A stretch of DNA of 64,000 nt from Pantoea sp. alder81 (GTDB taxonomy: Bacteria > Pseudomonadota > Gammaproteobacteria > Enterobacterales > Enterobacteriaceae), in NCBI RefSeq assembly GCF_020179835.1, contig NZ_JAIUDA010000014.1:20418-84417 (forward strand), written 5' to 3'. The position numbers were made by a program, and so were the translations under genes. This document shows, piece by piece, positions 43,374-51,287 of this stretch (its first letter is position 1; each line of letters starts with the position of its first letter). The notes beneath the pieces are model-generated. The model searched no databases, was not told the DNA's origin, and was given only the letters and a program-made list of their open reading frames with translations.

Positions 43374-43402
43374 TTTTTGGTGGGTGTTCCGCCCACCAAA
43401 AA
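43374..43402. terminator. Strong terminator after hns
   Basis: TTTTTGGTGGG and CCCACCAAAAA arms with a short loop; the flanking A and T runs make it work in both directions. Confidence 0.8.
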
Positions 43403-43553
43403 TTAAACACTGATTGATATCTTCTCCCTCTCCCCTTTCGCTGAATCCCCATATTAAGATAATGACGGGGTTTACTATCAACTATTGTCATTGTAATGTT
43501 CAAATCGCTGTCTCTGACTGACTATAACAACGCACAATTGTCGGTGATCATCC

Positions 43554-44339
43554 ATGACTCTTTTTTCTGCCTTACTCAGGTTTAGCTCGCCTTTAAACCA
43601 GGTTAAAAGCCTGAGCCCGTTGCAGGCTGATATTATTAAAACCATCGCACTGGTTGCGATGCTGGGTGATCACATCAACACCATATTATTAAGTGGACGA
43701 AGTGCATTTTTATATGCATTCGGACATATCGCGTTTCCGCTGTTCACGTTGTTCTGGGCGGCTAACTTACCTGCTGATGCAATACGTTTACGCCAGCGGA
43801 CAAGAAGATTATGGCTTTGGGCTATCGTGACTCAACCATTATTCTGGCTGGCCTTTATGATGAAGGGCCAATCCTGGCTGGCGCTGAATATTCTCTTCGC
43901 TTATGCCGGATGTACTCAGCTAATCAGCTGGGCAGCACGCTGGGGTGTAAACGGCGCAATGGCGGGAGTAGCATTATTACTGCTGATTGCCTGGCCTCTT
44001 TCCCCGGCGAGTTACGGCGTATCGGGGCTAGTGTTTTGCCTGCTGTGCATTATCGCCAGATATCATTCAGGAGCAGCAGAGAATGGAATGTTCCTGCTCC
44101 TTCTTTTTGCCGCGATGGCATGGCTTAACATGCCGCCTGTTCTCAACGGGTGGTGGGAGGATGCCATCGTTTACGATTTCCTGCCGACTTTGGTGCTGCC
44201 ACTGCTGGTGATTGGTGTGGTTGCGGCGATGCCAGCCGTTTACTCGCTACGTATCTGGCCACGTCGATTTTTCTATCATGCGTACGCCGCGCATTTGGTA
44301 TTGCTTGGGTGTCTGGCGCTAATACCCGTTCGGCCTTGA
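43554..44339 (+). CDS. traX: TraX family membrane protein
   Basis: A 261-residue polytopic protein with about eight hydrophobic segments and the TraX signature QADIIKTIALVAMLGDHINT, then FGHIAFPLFTLFWAANL and ARWGVNGAMAGVALLLL. In the F plasmid, TraX acetylates the pilin subunit TraA. No traA or other transfer gene lies nearby, so this copy is a relic or acts on another substrate; TraX-like genes also occur on chromosomes. It is upstream of a convergent methyltransferase gene. The start at 43554 has no obvious ribosome-binding site. Confidence 0.87.
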   Translation: MTLFSALLRFSSPLNQVKSLSPLQADIIKTIALVAMLGDHINTILLSGRSAFLYAFGHIAFPLFTLFWAANLPADAIRLRQRTRRLWLWAIVTQPLFWLAFMMKGQSWLALNILFAYAGCTQLISWAARWGVNGAMAGVALLLLIAWPLSPASYGVSGLVFCLLCIIARYHSGAAENGMFLLLLFAAMAWLNMPPVLNGWWEDAIVYDFLPTLVLPLLVIGVVAAMPAVYSLRIWPRRFFYHAYAAHLVLLGCLALIPVRP

Positions 44340-44425
44340 TTAAAATCAGAGCGCTTTCACAGGCCTGTTAGAGGCTCAATTTAGGGTTTTGGATGCGATG
44401 CCCTAAAGCACGAGCACCCAATCAT

Positions 44426-45502
44426 TCATCCTGACCGCTGCACCATAAACACTTGATGTCCTGCAAACGCCAGTGCCGTTCCCGGCTGGGGCCAATCGCC
44501 GACATGATGGAAGCCATTATGCGCAAATGCCTGCAGCCAGGTTTCACGCGAAAGAGATAGCGTATGCGAATCATGTCCTTTTGTTGCCTGCTGCAGCACC
44601 GCAGCGGCGGTTATCCACCTCAGCGCCGAATCCTGTGTGGGTTCCACCACAATCAGTACACCTTCAGGTTTCAATGCCTGCCAGATGTCCTGAAGTATGC
44701 CATCGAGGCGATGAGTCGTATGCAGCACCTGGGTTGCCAGTACGGCATCGAGCTGAGCCGATGGGCATTTTTGCTCATCCCGCAATGGATGCAGGTCACT
44801 ATGGCCAGTGTTTGCGTTAATCTCCAGCACCTGCTGGAAATCATTACCCTGCAACGCCGTTTGCAGCAGTGAAGCGGCGATCTGGCCGAGGTAATCCACC
44901 AGCATGCTCCTTTGATGCATCGCAGGATCAAGGGGACAACCCTCGTGCAGTGATAATCGGCTCTGTGCCAACTGTGGATAGCGCATCACCTCGCATAGCA
45001 TGTATTGGTCAGCGAATAATGTGTTAAGAAAGTCATCTCCCTCAAGGTGCCAGTCCAGGCAACGGCGCAGACGAATTTTTCCATCATCAATACGCTGTTC
45101 GATGGAGGGCAGACTCGGTGCACAATCCCCAGCAAACCAACGCTGCTCGCGCTGCTCCACAATCCCTTCGTCCTCCAGAATGCCGTGCCATTTTTCCAGC
45201 AAAAACTGGAAGCAGTCGTCAATCCCTGCTCGCTGGCGCACATCCGCAATCAGCCAACCATCATCGGAGACAAAAGACAGTTCATGTAGCAGTTGCCAGA
45301 TCATTAACGGTGCCATTGACTCGCTCTCCGTCTGGAAAGCAGCCAGTGAAGCAATCACCTCAGGCATCGGCAATCGCTGCGCAGCCTGATGCCCTGCCCG
45401 TTGCCAATCATCATGTTTTGATGAGACAGCAATAGCGGGCGAAAAATGGCTGTCTGTTTGAGGGTTCGCTACGCACTGATGCGCGCTTTTATCTCCATTC
45501 AT
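44426..45502 (-). CDS. SAM-dependent methyltransferase, NRPS/PKS-like
   Basis: A protein of 358 residues from the ATG at 45502, five bases after TTGGAG. The N-terminal half (LMIWQLLHELSFVSDDGWLI) looks like the helical cap in front of methyltransferase domains embedded in siderophore synthases. The SAM-binding motif is QVLEINANTGHSDL, followed by LDAVLATQVLHTTHRLDGIL and ALKPEGVLIVVEPTQDSALR. A good Fur box lies about 100 bases upstream, so iron limitation should induce it. A stand-alone enzyme modifying a siderophore or its precursor is the best reading, but no synthase genes are in the window. Confidence 0.75.
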   Translation of the reverse strand: MNGDKSAHQCVANPQTDSHFSPAIAVSSKHDDWQRAGHQAAQRLPMPEVIASLAAFQTESESMAPLMIWQLLHELSFVSDDGWLIADVRQRAGIDDCFQFLLEKWHGILEDEGIVEQREQRWFAGDCAPSLPSIEQRIDDGKIRLRRCLDWHLEGDDFLNTLFADQYMLCEVMRYPQLAQSRLSLHEGCPLDPAMHQRSMLVDYLGQIAASLLQTALQGNDFQQVLEINANTGHSDLHPLRDEQKCPSAQLDAVLATQVLHTTHRLDGILQDIWQALKPEGVLIVVEPTQDSALRWITAAAVLQQATKGHDSHTLSLSRETWLQAFAHNGFHHVGDWPQPGTALAFAGHQVFMVQRSG

Positions 45503-45601
45503 AACCACTCCAACTTTTAAATGGGGTGTGAACTCATCACATTCTTTGTAGGGTTTTAATTGGCTTTGCTAAAGATGCATGCGATTTCAAGCCTGCAACC
45601 T

Positions 45602-45620
45602 GTAAATGATAATCATTATT
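45602..45620 (-). promoter_or_regulatory. Fur box before the methyltransferase
   Basis: GTAAATGATAATCATTATT aligns with the Fur consensus GATAATGATAATCATTATC at 16 of 19 positions, with a perfect central ATGATAATCATTA. It lies about 100 bases upstream of the methyltransferase start. Confidence 0.8.
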
Positions 45621-45942
45621 ATTCATCGCGCAAACGAATTTTCTATCACTTCACCCCATCGTTTTGTTGAAAACATGGTCATGAAGCAATGGGCAAAAGG
45701 TGAGTTTGGTGGTAACGGAGGTTTAGATTGATCAAACGTTGGCACCGGTGAATCTTTTAGAGAGTGACTATTTTTGCCAGAAATTCACGAATTAGAGTCG
45801 TTGAGGATAAACTTTATAAGCGCAGCGTTAATAATGATTAAACTCTTTATTTACAATAGCGTGTGGGGACAAATTTTTATTTGAAAATAAGGAATGCCGG
45901 ACATCCAGCTATTTTAGGGTATCGGTAGGGGTTCAGATATGA

Positions 45943-45968
45943 CACACTGTATTTTTATACAGAGTGTG
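45943..45968 (+). promoter_or_regulatory. Leader hairpin before the GTG-start connector
   Basis: CACACTGTAT and ATACAGAGTGTG pair with one bulge; the 3' arm ends in the GG of the GGAG ribosome-binding site. Melting would expose the site, so temperature-dependent translation is conceivable. Confidence 0.35.
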
Positions 45969-45976
45969 GAGTCGCG

Positions 45977-46177
45977 GTGAAGCATGATGGCCAGATTACA
46001 CAAGAGATATTGGCGTTGTTAGGCACCACGGTGTCAGCGTTTATCCGGGAAGGCTTAGCTTTTGAGACGCATGAAATTTCGCTAGCCCTGCAAAAACTCA
46101 AAGACAATGAAGCGGATTCAGTTTTGAGAGAAAAATACGAAACGCTTATCCGCTTACTTTCTAAAATGATGCACTGA
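45977..46177 (+). CDS. Small connector-like protein, GTG start (copy 2)
   Basis: A 66-residue protein starting at the GTG at 45977, five bases after GGAG. It is paralogous to 5613-5810: ITQEILALLGTTVSAFIREG then FETHEISLALQKL, ending LIRLLSKMMH. Both copies share a GTG start, a hairpin leader, length and position facing ariR tail to tail. The role is unknown; association with YcgZ/YmgA/AriR suggests a further connector acting on a sensor kinase or regulator. Confidence 0.7.
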   Translation: MKHDGQITQEILALLGTTVSAFIREGLAFETHEISLALQKLKDNEADSVLREKYETLIRLLSKMMH

Positions 46178-46205
46178 TTTAAGCGAGCTATTAATGAATC
46201 AGTCA

Positions 46206-46469
46206 TTAATCATCCGGTGTTACACCCACAACGATTTCAAGAGTCTGGCGCAAAAGCTGGGCTTGAGAATCATCCTGAGTTGATTCAAGTGCACGGATTA
46301 AACTGATGATGATAGCTTTATTCGTTATCTGACCTTCCGATGCCAGCACGTTACGGATGATAACATCTAACACCGCCGTCTCATCTTTCAAGCCCGGTCC
46401 CGCATTGCGGAAACGTTCTGCCAGTTCCTGATCGGCAAGCGCAGAAAAAATGTCTTCTGATGTGTGCAT
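46206..46469 (-). CDS. ariR: AriR/YmgB biofilm and acid-resistance regulator
   Basis: An 87-residue protein, one residue shorter than E. coli AriR. Alignment is clear: LKDETAVLDVIIRNVLASEG, then ITNKAIIISLIRALESTQDD and LLRQTLEIVVGVTPDD. AriR is a small dimeric helical protein that regulates biofilm formation and acid resistance and is part of the blue-light connector set. Here it is intact, unlike the copy at 5950. It is third in the leftward cassette ycgZ-ymgA-ariR. The ATG at 46469 has CGGAAACAAATC upstream. Confidence 0.85.
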   Translation of the reverse strand: MHTSEDIFSALADQELAERFRNAGPGLKDETAVLDVIIRNVLASEGQITNKAIIISLIRALESTQDDSQAQLLRQTLEIVVGVTPDD

Positions 46470-46529
46470 GATTTGTTTCCGAGCTTAGTGTTGTCAGGGG
46501 TTAATCACTGATAGCAGTCAAGGTGATAA

Positions 46530-46823
46530 TCAGTGCTTTCTATTGTTGCCTGAGTGATGCGAGTCCGTGTACAAGTGCTGGACAGAATTTATTCCCTCCG
46601 CCCTCTGTTGTTTAACTCGTTCCCCTTCGGCAATGCTCTTCCTTACTTCAACAATTGTCTGGGCGATCAATTGCCGCCTGTCAGTATCATCTGACTGGTC
46701 TTCCATAACCTGAAGTTGTTCAATGAGTGCACGGAAAGAAACGGGCCCTGCTCTCTGGAGCAGAACCAGTGTGGCTTCACCGAGAATTTCATCTACTAAC
46801 TGCTGGCGTTCACTTCTATTCAT
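46530..46823 (-). CDS. ymgA: YmgA connector protein
   Basis: A protein of 97 residues from the ATG at 46823 (MNRSERQQLVDEI), preceded by AGAGAAG; an upstream in-frame ATG at 46877 would add 18 residues and is less likely. The core ILGEATLVLLQRAGPVSFRA and LIEQLQVMEDQ is YmgA-like, and TIVEVRKSIAE is the final helix, with a long hydrophilic tail. It lies 60 bases upstream of ariR and 143 bases downstream of ycgZ. A TTGTAC palindrome (46941-46946) is in the gap to ycgZ. Confidence 0.8.
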   Translation of the reverse strand: MNRSERQQLVDEILGEATLVLLQRAGPVSFRALIEQLQVMEDQSDDTDRRQLIAQTIVEVRKSIAEGERVKQQRAEGINSVQHLYTDSHHSGNNRKH

Positions 46824-46966
46824 ATACTTCTCTGATAACGGCATCTGCATGGCAATTTTGCTGTAAACAGACTGCAAATTGCAATTTCTGCCACAAGCCA
46901 GAATTCATTCTAGTACCCTGCAAATTCAGAACGGTAATGTTGTACAACTTACGCTTGAATACTGAA

Positions 46967-47212
46967 TCACTCATCGCGGTCGAAAAGCAGTCCAATTAGC
47001 TGATGATAGTGGTGTTCCTCTTCAGCGTTGGAGGAAATTTCCAGGCGGCGAAGCAACTTGGTGCAAAGTGATTTACGATTCAGGTTTTTGCCTTCTCTCA
47101 GGATTTCGACCACGATCTGGCCTAATGTTTCTTGCTGAGAAGGCAATGAGGCTTTATTAAAATATTGTGCAATAGCTTCTGAAGAGTTCGGAGTGTATCC
47201 ATTCTGACGCAT
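46967..47212 (-). CDS. ycgZ: YcgZ connector protein (copy 2)
   Basis: An 81-residue protein and the closest of the three copies to E. coli YcgZ: AIAQYFNKASLPSQQETLGQ, then IVVEILREGKNLNRKSLCTK and HYHQLIGLLF. It starts MRQNGYTPN at the ATG at 47212. It heads an intact ycgZ-ymgA-ariR cassette. The promoter region contains a perfect TTGTACAG(N12)CTGTACAA inverted repeat. E. coli YcgZ is one of the most strongly cold-induced connector genes. Divergence from the 6696 copy shows the duplication is old or that the two were acquired separately. Confidence 0.88.
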   Translation of the reverse strand: MRQNGYTPNSSEAIAQYFNKASLPSQQETLGQIVVEILREGKNLNRKSLCTKLLRRLEISSNAEEEHHYHQLIGLLFDRDE

Positions 47213-47256
47213 GTGTTAACCCTCTCATGTTGGGTCAGGCAATTGACCTGATAAAG

Positions 47257-47284
47257 TTGTACAGTTATTTCAAAATCTGTACAA
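47257..47284. promoter_or_regulatory. TTGTACAG(N12)CTGTACAA operator
   Basis: A perfect inverted repeat 45 bases upstream of ycgZ. MlrA and LitR/CarH, relatives of BluR, recognise TGTACA half-sites. The spacer of twelve bases equals about two turns between half-site centres. The degenerate counterpart is at 6983-7010. The shared TTTTTTGCAAAAAGTGCTATT-like segment just upstream (47312 and 7037) suggests a common promoter. Confidence 0.65.
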
Positions 47285-47425
47285 GAATATAGTCAATATC
47301 AGATGATCACTTTTTTGCAAAAAGTGCTATTAACTGAGAGGTAGCCTGCCGAAACAGAAAAATCTTAATCATCTGTTCCGACAAGTATTTTGAGCGGAGA
47401 TCAATATTTGAGTTAAGTACTCTCG

Positions 47426-47701
47426 CTACTTTTTAGTATTTTCAACTGACAATAGTGTGATGCTGTCTGCGCTTTCACTCAGACGCCGTAACGGTGAACT
47501 GCTGCGCTTATCTTCTGACGAGGGTTGCCGATAATCGTTCAACCAGTCAATCGCTGCCAAAATGGCTTGTTTACGGTCCGGCGTTTCAGCCTCATCGACC
47601 ATGCGATGCAGTTCCTGATTTAATTGTACAACACTGATTTTTTCGCGGCGGGCGAGAATTTGATAAGCAGCCTCGCCTAAAATTTTGTCTGAATTATCCA
47701 T
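47426..47701 (-). CDS. YmgA-like connector protein with long tail
   Basis: A 91-residue protein behind an excellent AGGAGGTAATAG site, starting MDNSDKILGEAAYQILARRE at 47701. The ILGEAAYQILARREKIS pattern and VVQLNQELHRMVDE match YmgA. Residues 45-60 (AILAAIDWLNDYR) form the last helix. A serine-rich tail (RSSSPLRRLSESADS) follows. It lies about 200 bases upstream of ycgZ on the same strand but on the far side of the operator, so it is probably a separate unit. Confidence 0.65.
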   Translation of the reverse strand: MDNSDKILGEAAYQILARREKISVVQLNQELHRMVDEAETPDRKQAILAAIDWLNDYRQPSSEDKRSSSPLRRLSESADSITLLSVENTKK

Positions 47702-47950
47702 TCTATTACCTCCTGAGAATCGGGCTTACGCTTAGTCCTCAGGTTTCATTGTAGCTGATGGGATGTTAGCGATAAACCAAGCGGCAAAATTCTCAGGCTT
47801 TGGGATGCCAATCTATTTACACCAATACCCGCCAGCGCTGGGATTACGTACATCCAATAGATTTATCTGAATGATAATCTCTGGGTTTACATTATACGAA
47901 TGACTGCCAGGCTCAGACTACGTATACATTAATTTCTAAGGCGGTTAGTC

Positions 47951-48040
47951 ATGAATAAGTACTCATTCTCTGCGGCGTTGCTATCCATCGTGCTTTGCGG
48001 GCTATGTTCTTTCGGCGCGTATGCGGGTGTTTTTGGTTAG
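47951..48040 (+). CDS. 29-aa peptide with a signal-like helix
   Basis: A short frame MNKYSFSAALLSIVLCGLCS then FGAYAGVFG, ending in TAG. The ATG at 47951 follows AAGGCGG by five bases. The whole peptide is one hydrophobic helix with a lysine near the N-terminus, as in small membrane proteins or truncated lipoprotein signals; a cysteine is present but no lipobox is complete. I do not recognise it. Convergent with the fosA gene. Confidence 0.4.
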   Translation: MNKYSFSAALLSIVLCGLCSFGAYAGVFG

Positions 48041-48113
48041 CCTTAAACGGCAGGAGTGGCCCAGCATGAGCGACGATGCACAATCGCAATCACCCCAGCT
48101 GCGGCCTCTCCTC

Positions 48114-48512
48114 TCAATAGAACTTCATCTCTTCATACGGCTGTGCCCTGCAGGCTTTTAAGCGACTCTCCAGAGAGCCCACATGGAGTTCCAGTTTGTG
48201 ACCATCCGGATCAAGGAAATAGAGCGATTTCCCCTCACTTTTGTTGACCTTCCATTCTTTCACGCCTGAAGCTTTCAGCCTCTCGGCAAACGCTTCAAAC
48301 ACTTCATCTTCAATGCTGAAAGCATAGTGCGTGTAATCTTTACCGATGGAAACGGCATCCAGTGAGAGGCACAGCCAAAGCTCACCTATCGAGAGATAAG
48401 CGCCGTTCTTCCATTGTGCGCGTGGAGTGAACCCCAGCGTCTCAACATAAAAGGTGAAACTCTCAGAGACATTGCTTACAGCTAAAGTGATGTGATTCAG
48501 ACCGGTCAGCAT
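48114..48512 (-). CDS. fosA: FosA-type fosfomycin thiol transferase
   Basis: A 132-residue member of the glyoxalase/FosA family, close in length to FosA (about 140). It starts MLTGLNHITLAVSNV and has ligands His7, His62 (DYTHYAFS) and Glu108 (GHKLELHVGS). The segment SLYFLDPDGHKLELHVGSLE then LKACRAQPYEEMKFY is very FosA-like. FosA adds glutathione to fosfomycin using Mn and K ions in the cytoplasm, giving resistance. The gene is monocistronic; no insertion sequence is adjacent, so it looks like a resident, not a recently mobilised, copy. Confidence 0.92.
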   Translation of the reverse strand: MLTGLNHITLAVSNVSESFTFYVETLGFTPRAQWKNGAYLSIGELWLCLSLDAVSIGKDYTHYAFSIEDEVFEAFAERLKASGVKEWKVNKSEGKSLYFLDPDGHKLELHVGSLESRLKACRAQPYEEMKFY

Positions 48513-48588
48513 GTTGAACTCAATACATGAAGTTGTAGGGCTAATTTATCACAAGCGATGGCATGGAAAGCGGCTGTCACGTGGATAG

Positions 48589-48798
48589 CTATGCAAACTT
48601 CTGCAGAATTCTTATCGCCATTTCCATGCCCTGCTCACGCTCGGCATCATAGTGATGACCATCGTTTTGCGCTTCCTGCAAGACATCAATCAACGACTGA
48701 ACGGCAAACTCGCTTTTTCTGCCCAGAACTTCCAGCACCGCGCCGCCAATCTCATTGCAAATGGCTTTTCCTTCAGCGTGTTCATTTTGCTCAGACAT
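48589..48798 (-). CDS. YmgA-like connector protein
   Basis: A protein of 69 residues starting MSEQNEHAEGKAICNEIGGA at the ATG at 48798, seven bases after AAGGAG. EIGGAVLEVLGRKSEFAVQS then LIDVLQEAQND and GMEMAIRILQK follow the YmgA helix pattern. It is a stand-alone gene between fosA and the TauE/SafE permease. Assignment to the family is by pattern, so the confidence is moderate. Confidence 0.6.
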   Translation of the reverse strand: MSEQNEHAEGKAICNEIGGAVLEVLGRKSEFAVQSLIDVLQEAQNDGHHYDAEREQGMEMAIRILQKFA

Positions 48799-48895
48799 GA
48801 CTGACTCCTTCGTGAACCTTAAGGTATTCAACCTCGCCATTAGTAGCATAAAGACCGTGGCGAGCTTCATTTCATTGCATCATAAATCAATTCAA

Positions 48896-49690
48896 TTACA
48901 GCACCATTGCCACAAGCACAACACTCAATAACAGCACATAAATTCGCGCATGCCAGACATCCGGCACGGCGGGAATGTATCTTTGTGCAACTAAAATGCC
49001 GATAAATCCTGTGACCACCAGCAACATAACAATTTTGAGACTAATAAATCCGAGGAAACCATTTGCCGGAATTATTTGCCAGCCGCCGATGGCATAAGTG
49101 ATGGTGCCACAAAGCGCCACCGGCAGCGAAAGCGGATTGGCCACGTTGATGCATTCCCGCATCGGATAGCCATGCCGTCGCAATAACGGTACCGTCATGA
49201 CGCTTCCACCCACGCCCAACATCGCAGCAATTGAACCGATGAGTATGCCTCCGCCTGTCACTGTGGCCCTCGATAGCCGGCGCGGCGTGCTACCACTGAA
49301 GAAACCTTTACGCAGCAGGCAATCAGCAATCGTGACCATCATATAAAGGGAAAACAGTGAACGAACCCATTGTTCGTTTAACAAGCCTGCCAGCCATGAT
49401 CCGACTACCGCACCTATAGCGATAAACCAAATGAGGGGAAAACAGGCCTGTACTGAGATGGTGCCCGCTCGCCAGTTTCGATAGCTCACCCACCCTGCGT
49501 TAAATATCATCACCGCCGTCGAGGTGGCGACGGCAATATGCATCGCATTGCCTGCCATTTCAGGCTGCCCACGCAACAACTGATAAACAAAAGGCACGAC
49601 AACAAAGCCGCCACCAAAACCAAACAGCACTGTAGTAACGCCAGTGGTAAAACCAGCCAGCACAATCATGAGAGTATCGTTCAAGGGCAT
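48896..49690 (-). CDS. TauE/SafE-family sulfite or organic-anion exporter
   Basis: A protein of 264 residues from the ATG at 49690 (MPLNDTLMIVLAGF); longer starts are not supported by a ribosome-binding site. It has about eight membrane helices arranged as two repeats, with the family motifs LAGFTTGVTTVLFGFGGGFV (N-terminal) and GSIAAMLGVGGSVMTVPLLR (C-terminal). TauE/SafE proteins export sulfite, sulfoacetate or other organosulfur anions, but this subgroup has no fixed substrate. It is divergent from an AraC regulator at 49791 with a 100-base spacer, so regulated expression is likely. Confidence 0.88.
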   Translation of the reverse strand: MPLNDTLMIVLAGFTTGVTTVLFGFGGGFVVVPFVYQLLRGQPEMAGNAMHIAVATSTAVMIFNAGWVSYRNWRAGTISVQACFPLIWFIAIGAVVGSWLAGLLNEQWVRSLFSLYMMVTIADCLLRKGFFSGSTPRRLSRATVTGGGILIGSIAAMLGVGGSVMTVPLLRRHGYPMRECINVANPLSLPVALCGTITYAIGGWQIIPANGFLGFISLKIVMLLVVTGFIGILVAQRYIPAVPDVWHARIYVLLLSVVLVAMVL

Positions 49691-49790
49691 GTTCCACGTA
49701 TAAATAAAGCCATAGCCTAACGCTCGCCTGACCCACTTCCCATTTGAGCAACGCTCAATTACCCTTGCCAATCAGTCATAAGGAGTGAAC

Positions 49791-50558
49791 GTGCGCAACA
49801 CAAGCATTGACGATGTCGATTGGATAGAACGTGATGTGGTCGCGATGGGGAATGACTATGCGCAGGGGTTTGTACTGGCCCCCCACCAGCACCGCCGAGC
49901 CCAATTGCTTTATGGCGCAACGGGGCAGATGCATGTATCAACTCAGGACGGAGAATGGGTCGTGCCGCCACAGCATGCGGTGTGGATCCCGCCGGAAACC
50001 CTGCATGCGGTGAAATTTGTCGGCGTGACGACGCGAAGCCTGTACATCACTCCTGCGTGCGCAGCTCGGATAAGTGACCGCATTCGCTGCGAGGTTATCA
50101 GCGTATCGCCCTTGTTACGTCAGCTGCTGCTGGACGCAGTGGACTTACCGCTGCTTTATGGCAGTGAACGCGAATGCGCGCTGATCAACTTGCTGTTACT
50201 CGAGCTGGCAGCGATGCCGGCGCGAGAATTCGATATCCCCCTGCCACGACAACCCGCATTGTTGGCGCTGTGCCAGGCATTCCTGCTTATCCCTTGCATC
50301 CACGATCCTGCCGATCGCTGGGCAAAAACGATGTTTATGAGTGCCAGCACTTTTCGCCGCCATTTCCTGCAGCAAACCGGCATGACATTCTCTGCCTGGC
50401 GTCAGCGAGCCTGTGTGGTCAGCGCGCTGTCATTGCTCATTAAGGGCAAGTCGGTGAATGAGGTCGCTTTATCGCTGGGTTATGACAATGGTTCGTCTTT
50501 TGCCACCATGTTCCGCCGCGTAACCGGCCAGCCGCCTTCCTTTTATCATCCCGTTTAA
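49791..50558 (+). CDS. AraC-family regulator
   Basis: A protein of 255 residues. The GTG at 49791 is preferred because AGGAG ends five bases upstream; another GTG at 49785 overlaps the site. It has an N-terminal cupin (FVLAPHQHRRAQLLYGATGQ, WVVPPQHAVWIPPETLHAVK) and a C-terminal AraC helix-turn-helix pair (MFMSASTFRRHFLQQTGMTF, VNEVALSLGYDNGSSFATMF, RRVTGQPPSFYHP). The cupin-AraC layout is typical of regulators of adjacent exporters. Its target is most likely the divergent TauE/SafE gene. Confidence 0.9.
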   Translation: MRNTSIDDVDWIERDVVAMGNDYAQGFVLAPHQHRRAQLLYGATGQMHVSTQDGEWVVPPQHAVWIPPETLHAVKFVGVTTRSLYITPACAARISDRIRCEVISVSPLLRQLLLDAVDLPLLYGSERECALINLLLLELAAMPAREFDIPLPRQPALLALCQAFLLIPCIHDPADRWAKTMFMSASTFRRHFLQQTGMTFSAWRQRACVVSALSLLIKGKSVNEVALSLGYDNGSSFATMFRRVTGQPPSFYHPV

Positions 50559-50696
50559 GATATCAGCCCTTAGTTATCCCTATCAGTAACCACGATTCCT
50601 GGATGACGGGCTTTGCAGCGATTACGCCAGTCGTCTTTGAACGCAAAAATGAAAATTTCTTTCGCAACGGCGCCAACAACGACAGCAGTGCCCGCC

Positions 50697-51287
50697 TTAA
50701 ACCGGAAGTAACTGCGCCAGCATCTGACCAGCCATGCGCGATGTCTCCTGCAAACGCTCGGCGCTGGCGCCATGCCGTGAACGAGCCGACAGGCCCGACA
50801 TGATCGTCACCATAAAATCTGTTACCCGCACGGCCTGTTCCGGATAGCGTTCAGAAATATAGGCATGGAACATCTTCTCGGCTGCCGTATGAAAACCACA
50901 GGCTACCTCCCGCGCAGAAAGATCATCGCTGTGGATACCTTCCAGCACCAGACATCCGGTCGTTTCCGGATCGGCAGCGTAGCGACTTGCGGCTTCATTC
51001 AGAACTGCAGAGAGACACTCCGCCACCGGGCGATCGTGACGCAAAAGCGCTTTGAGACTGATAGCGCCATTTTGGGCATAACGATCCAGCACCACGCGGT
51101 AAAGCCCGAGTTTACTGCCGAAGGCGGCATAAAAGCTGGGCGGATTGATACCAAAGGCTCTGGTCAAATCCCCCACACTCACCCTGTCGTAACCACTCGA
51201 GTGAAACAAATTCTGTGCAATGCATACCGCCTGTTCCGCATCGAACTTGCGTGGGCGGCCTGGCGTACGGCTAATTTTTGTAGTCAT
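50697..51287 (-). CDS. bdcR: BdcR, TetR-family repressor
   Basis: A protein of 196 residues from the ATG at 51287 (MTTKISRTPGRPRKFDAEQA). The helix-turn-helix is YDRVSVGDLTRAFGINPPSF and YAAFGSKLGLYRVVLDRYAQ, very close to E. coli BdcR, as are GCLVLEGIHSDDLSAREVAC and VTIMSGLSARSRHGAS. BdcR represses the divergent bdcA. The start codon lies inside one copy of a GTARTNNNNACTAC dyad, and a second copy precedes bdcA, as expected for autoregulation. Confidence 0.92.
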   Translation of the reverse strand: MTTKISRTPGRPRKFDAEQAVCIAQNLFHSSGYDRVSVGDLTRAFGINPPSFYAAFGSKLGLYRVVLDRYAQNGAISLKALLRHDRPVAECLSAVLNEAASRYAADPETTGCLVLEGIHSDDLSAREVACGFHTAAEKMFHAYISERYPEQAVRVTDFMVTIMSGLSARSRHGASAERLQETSRMAGQMLAQLLPV

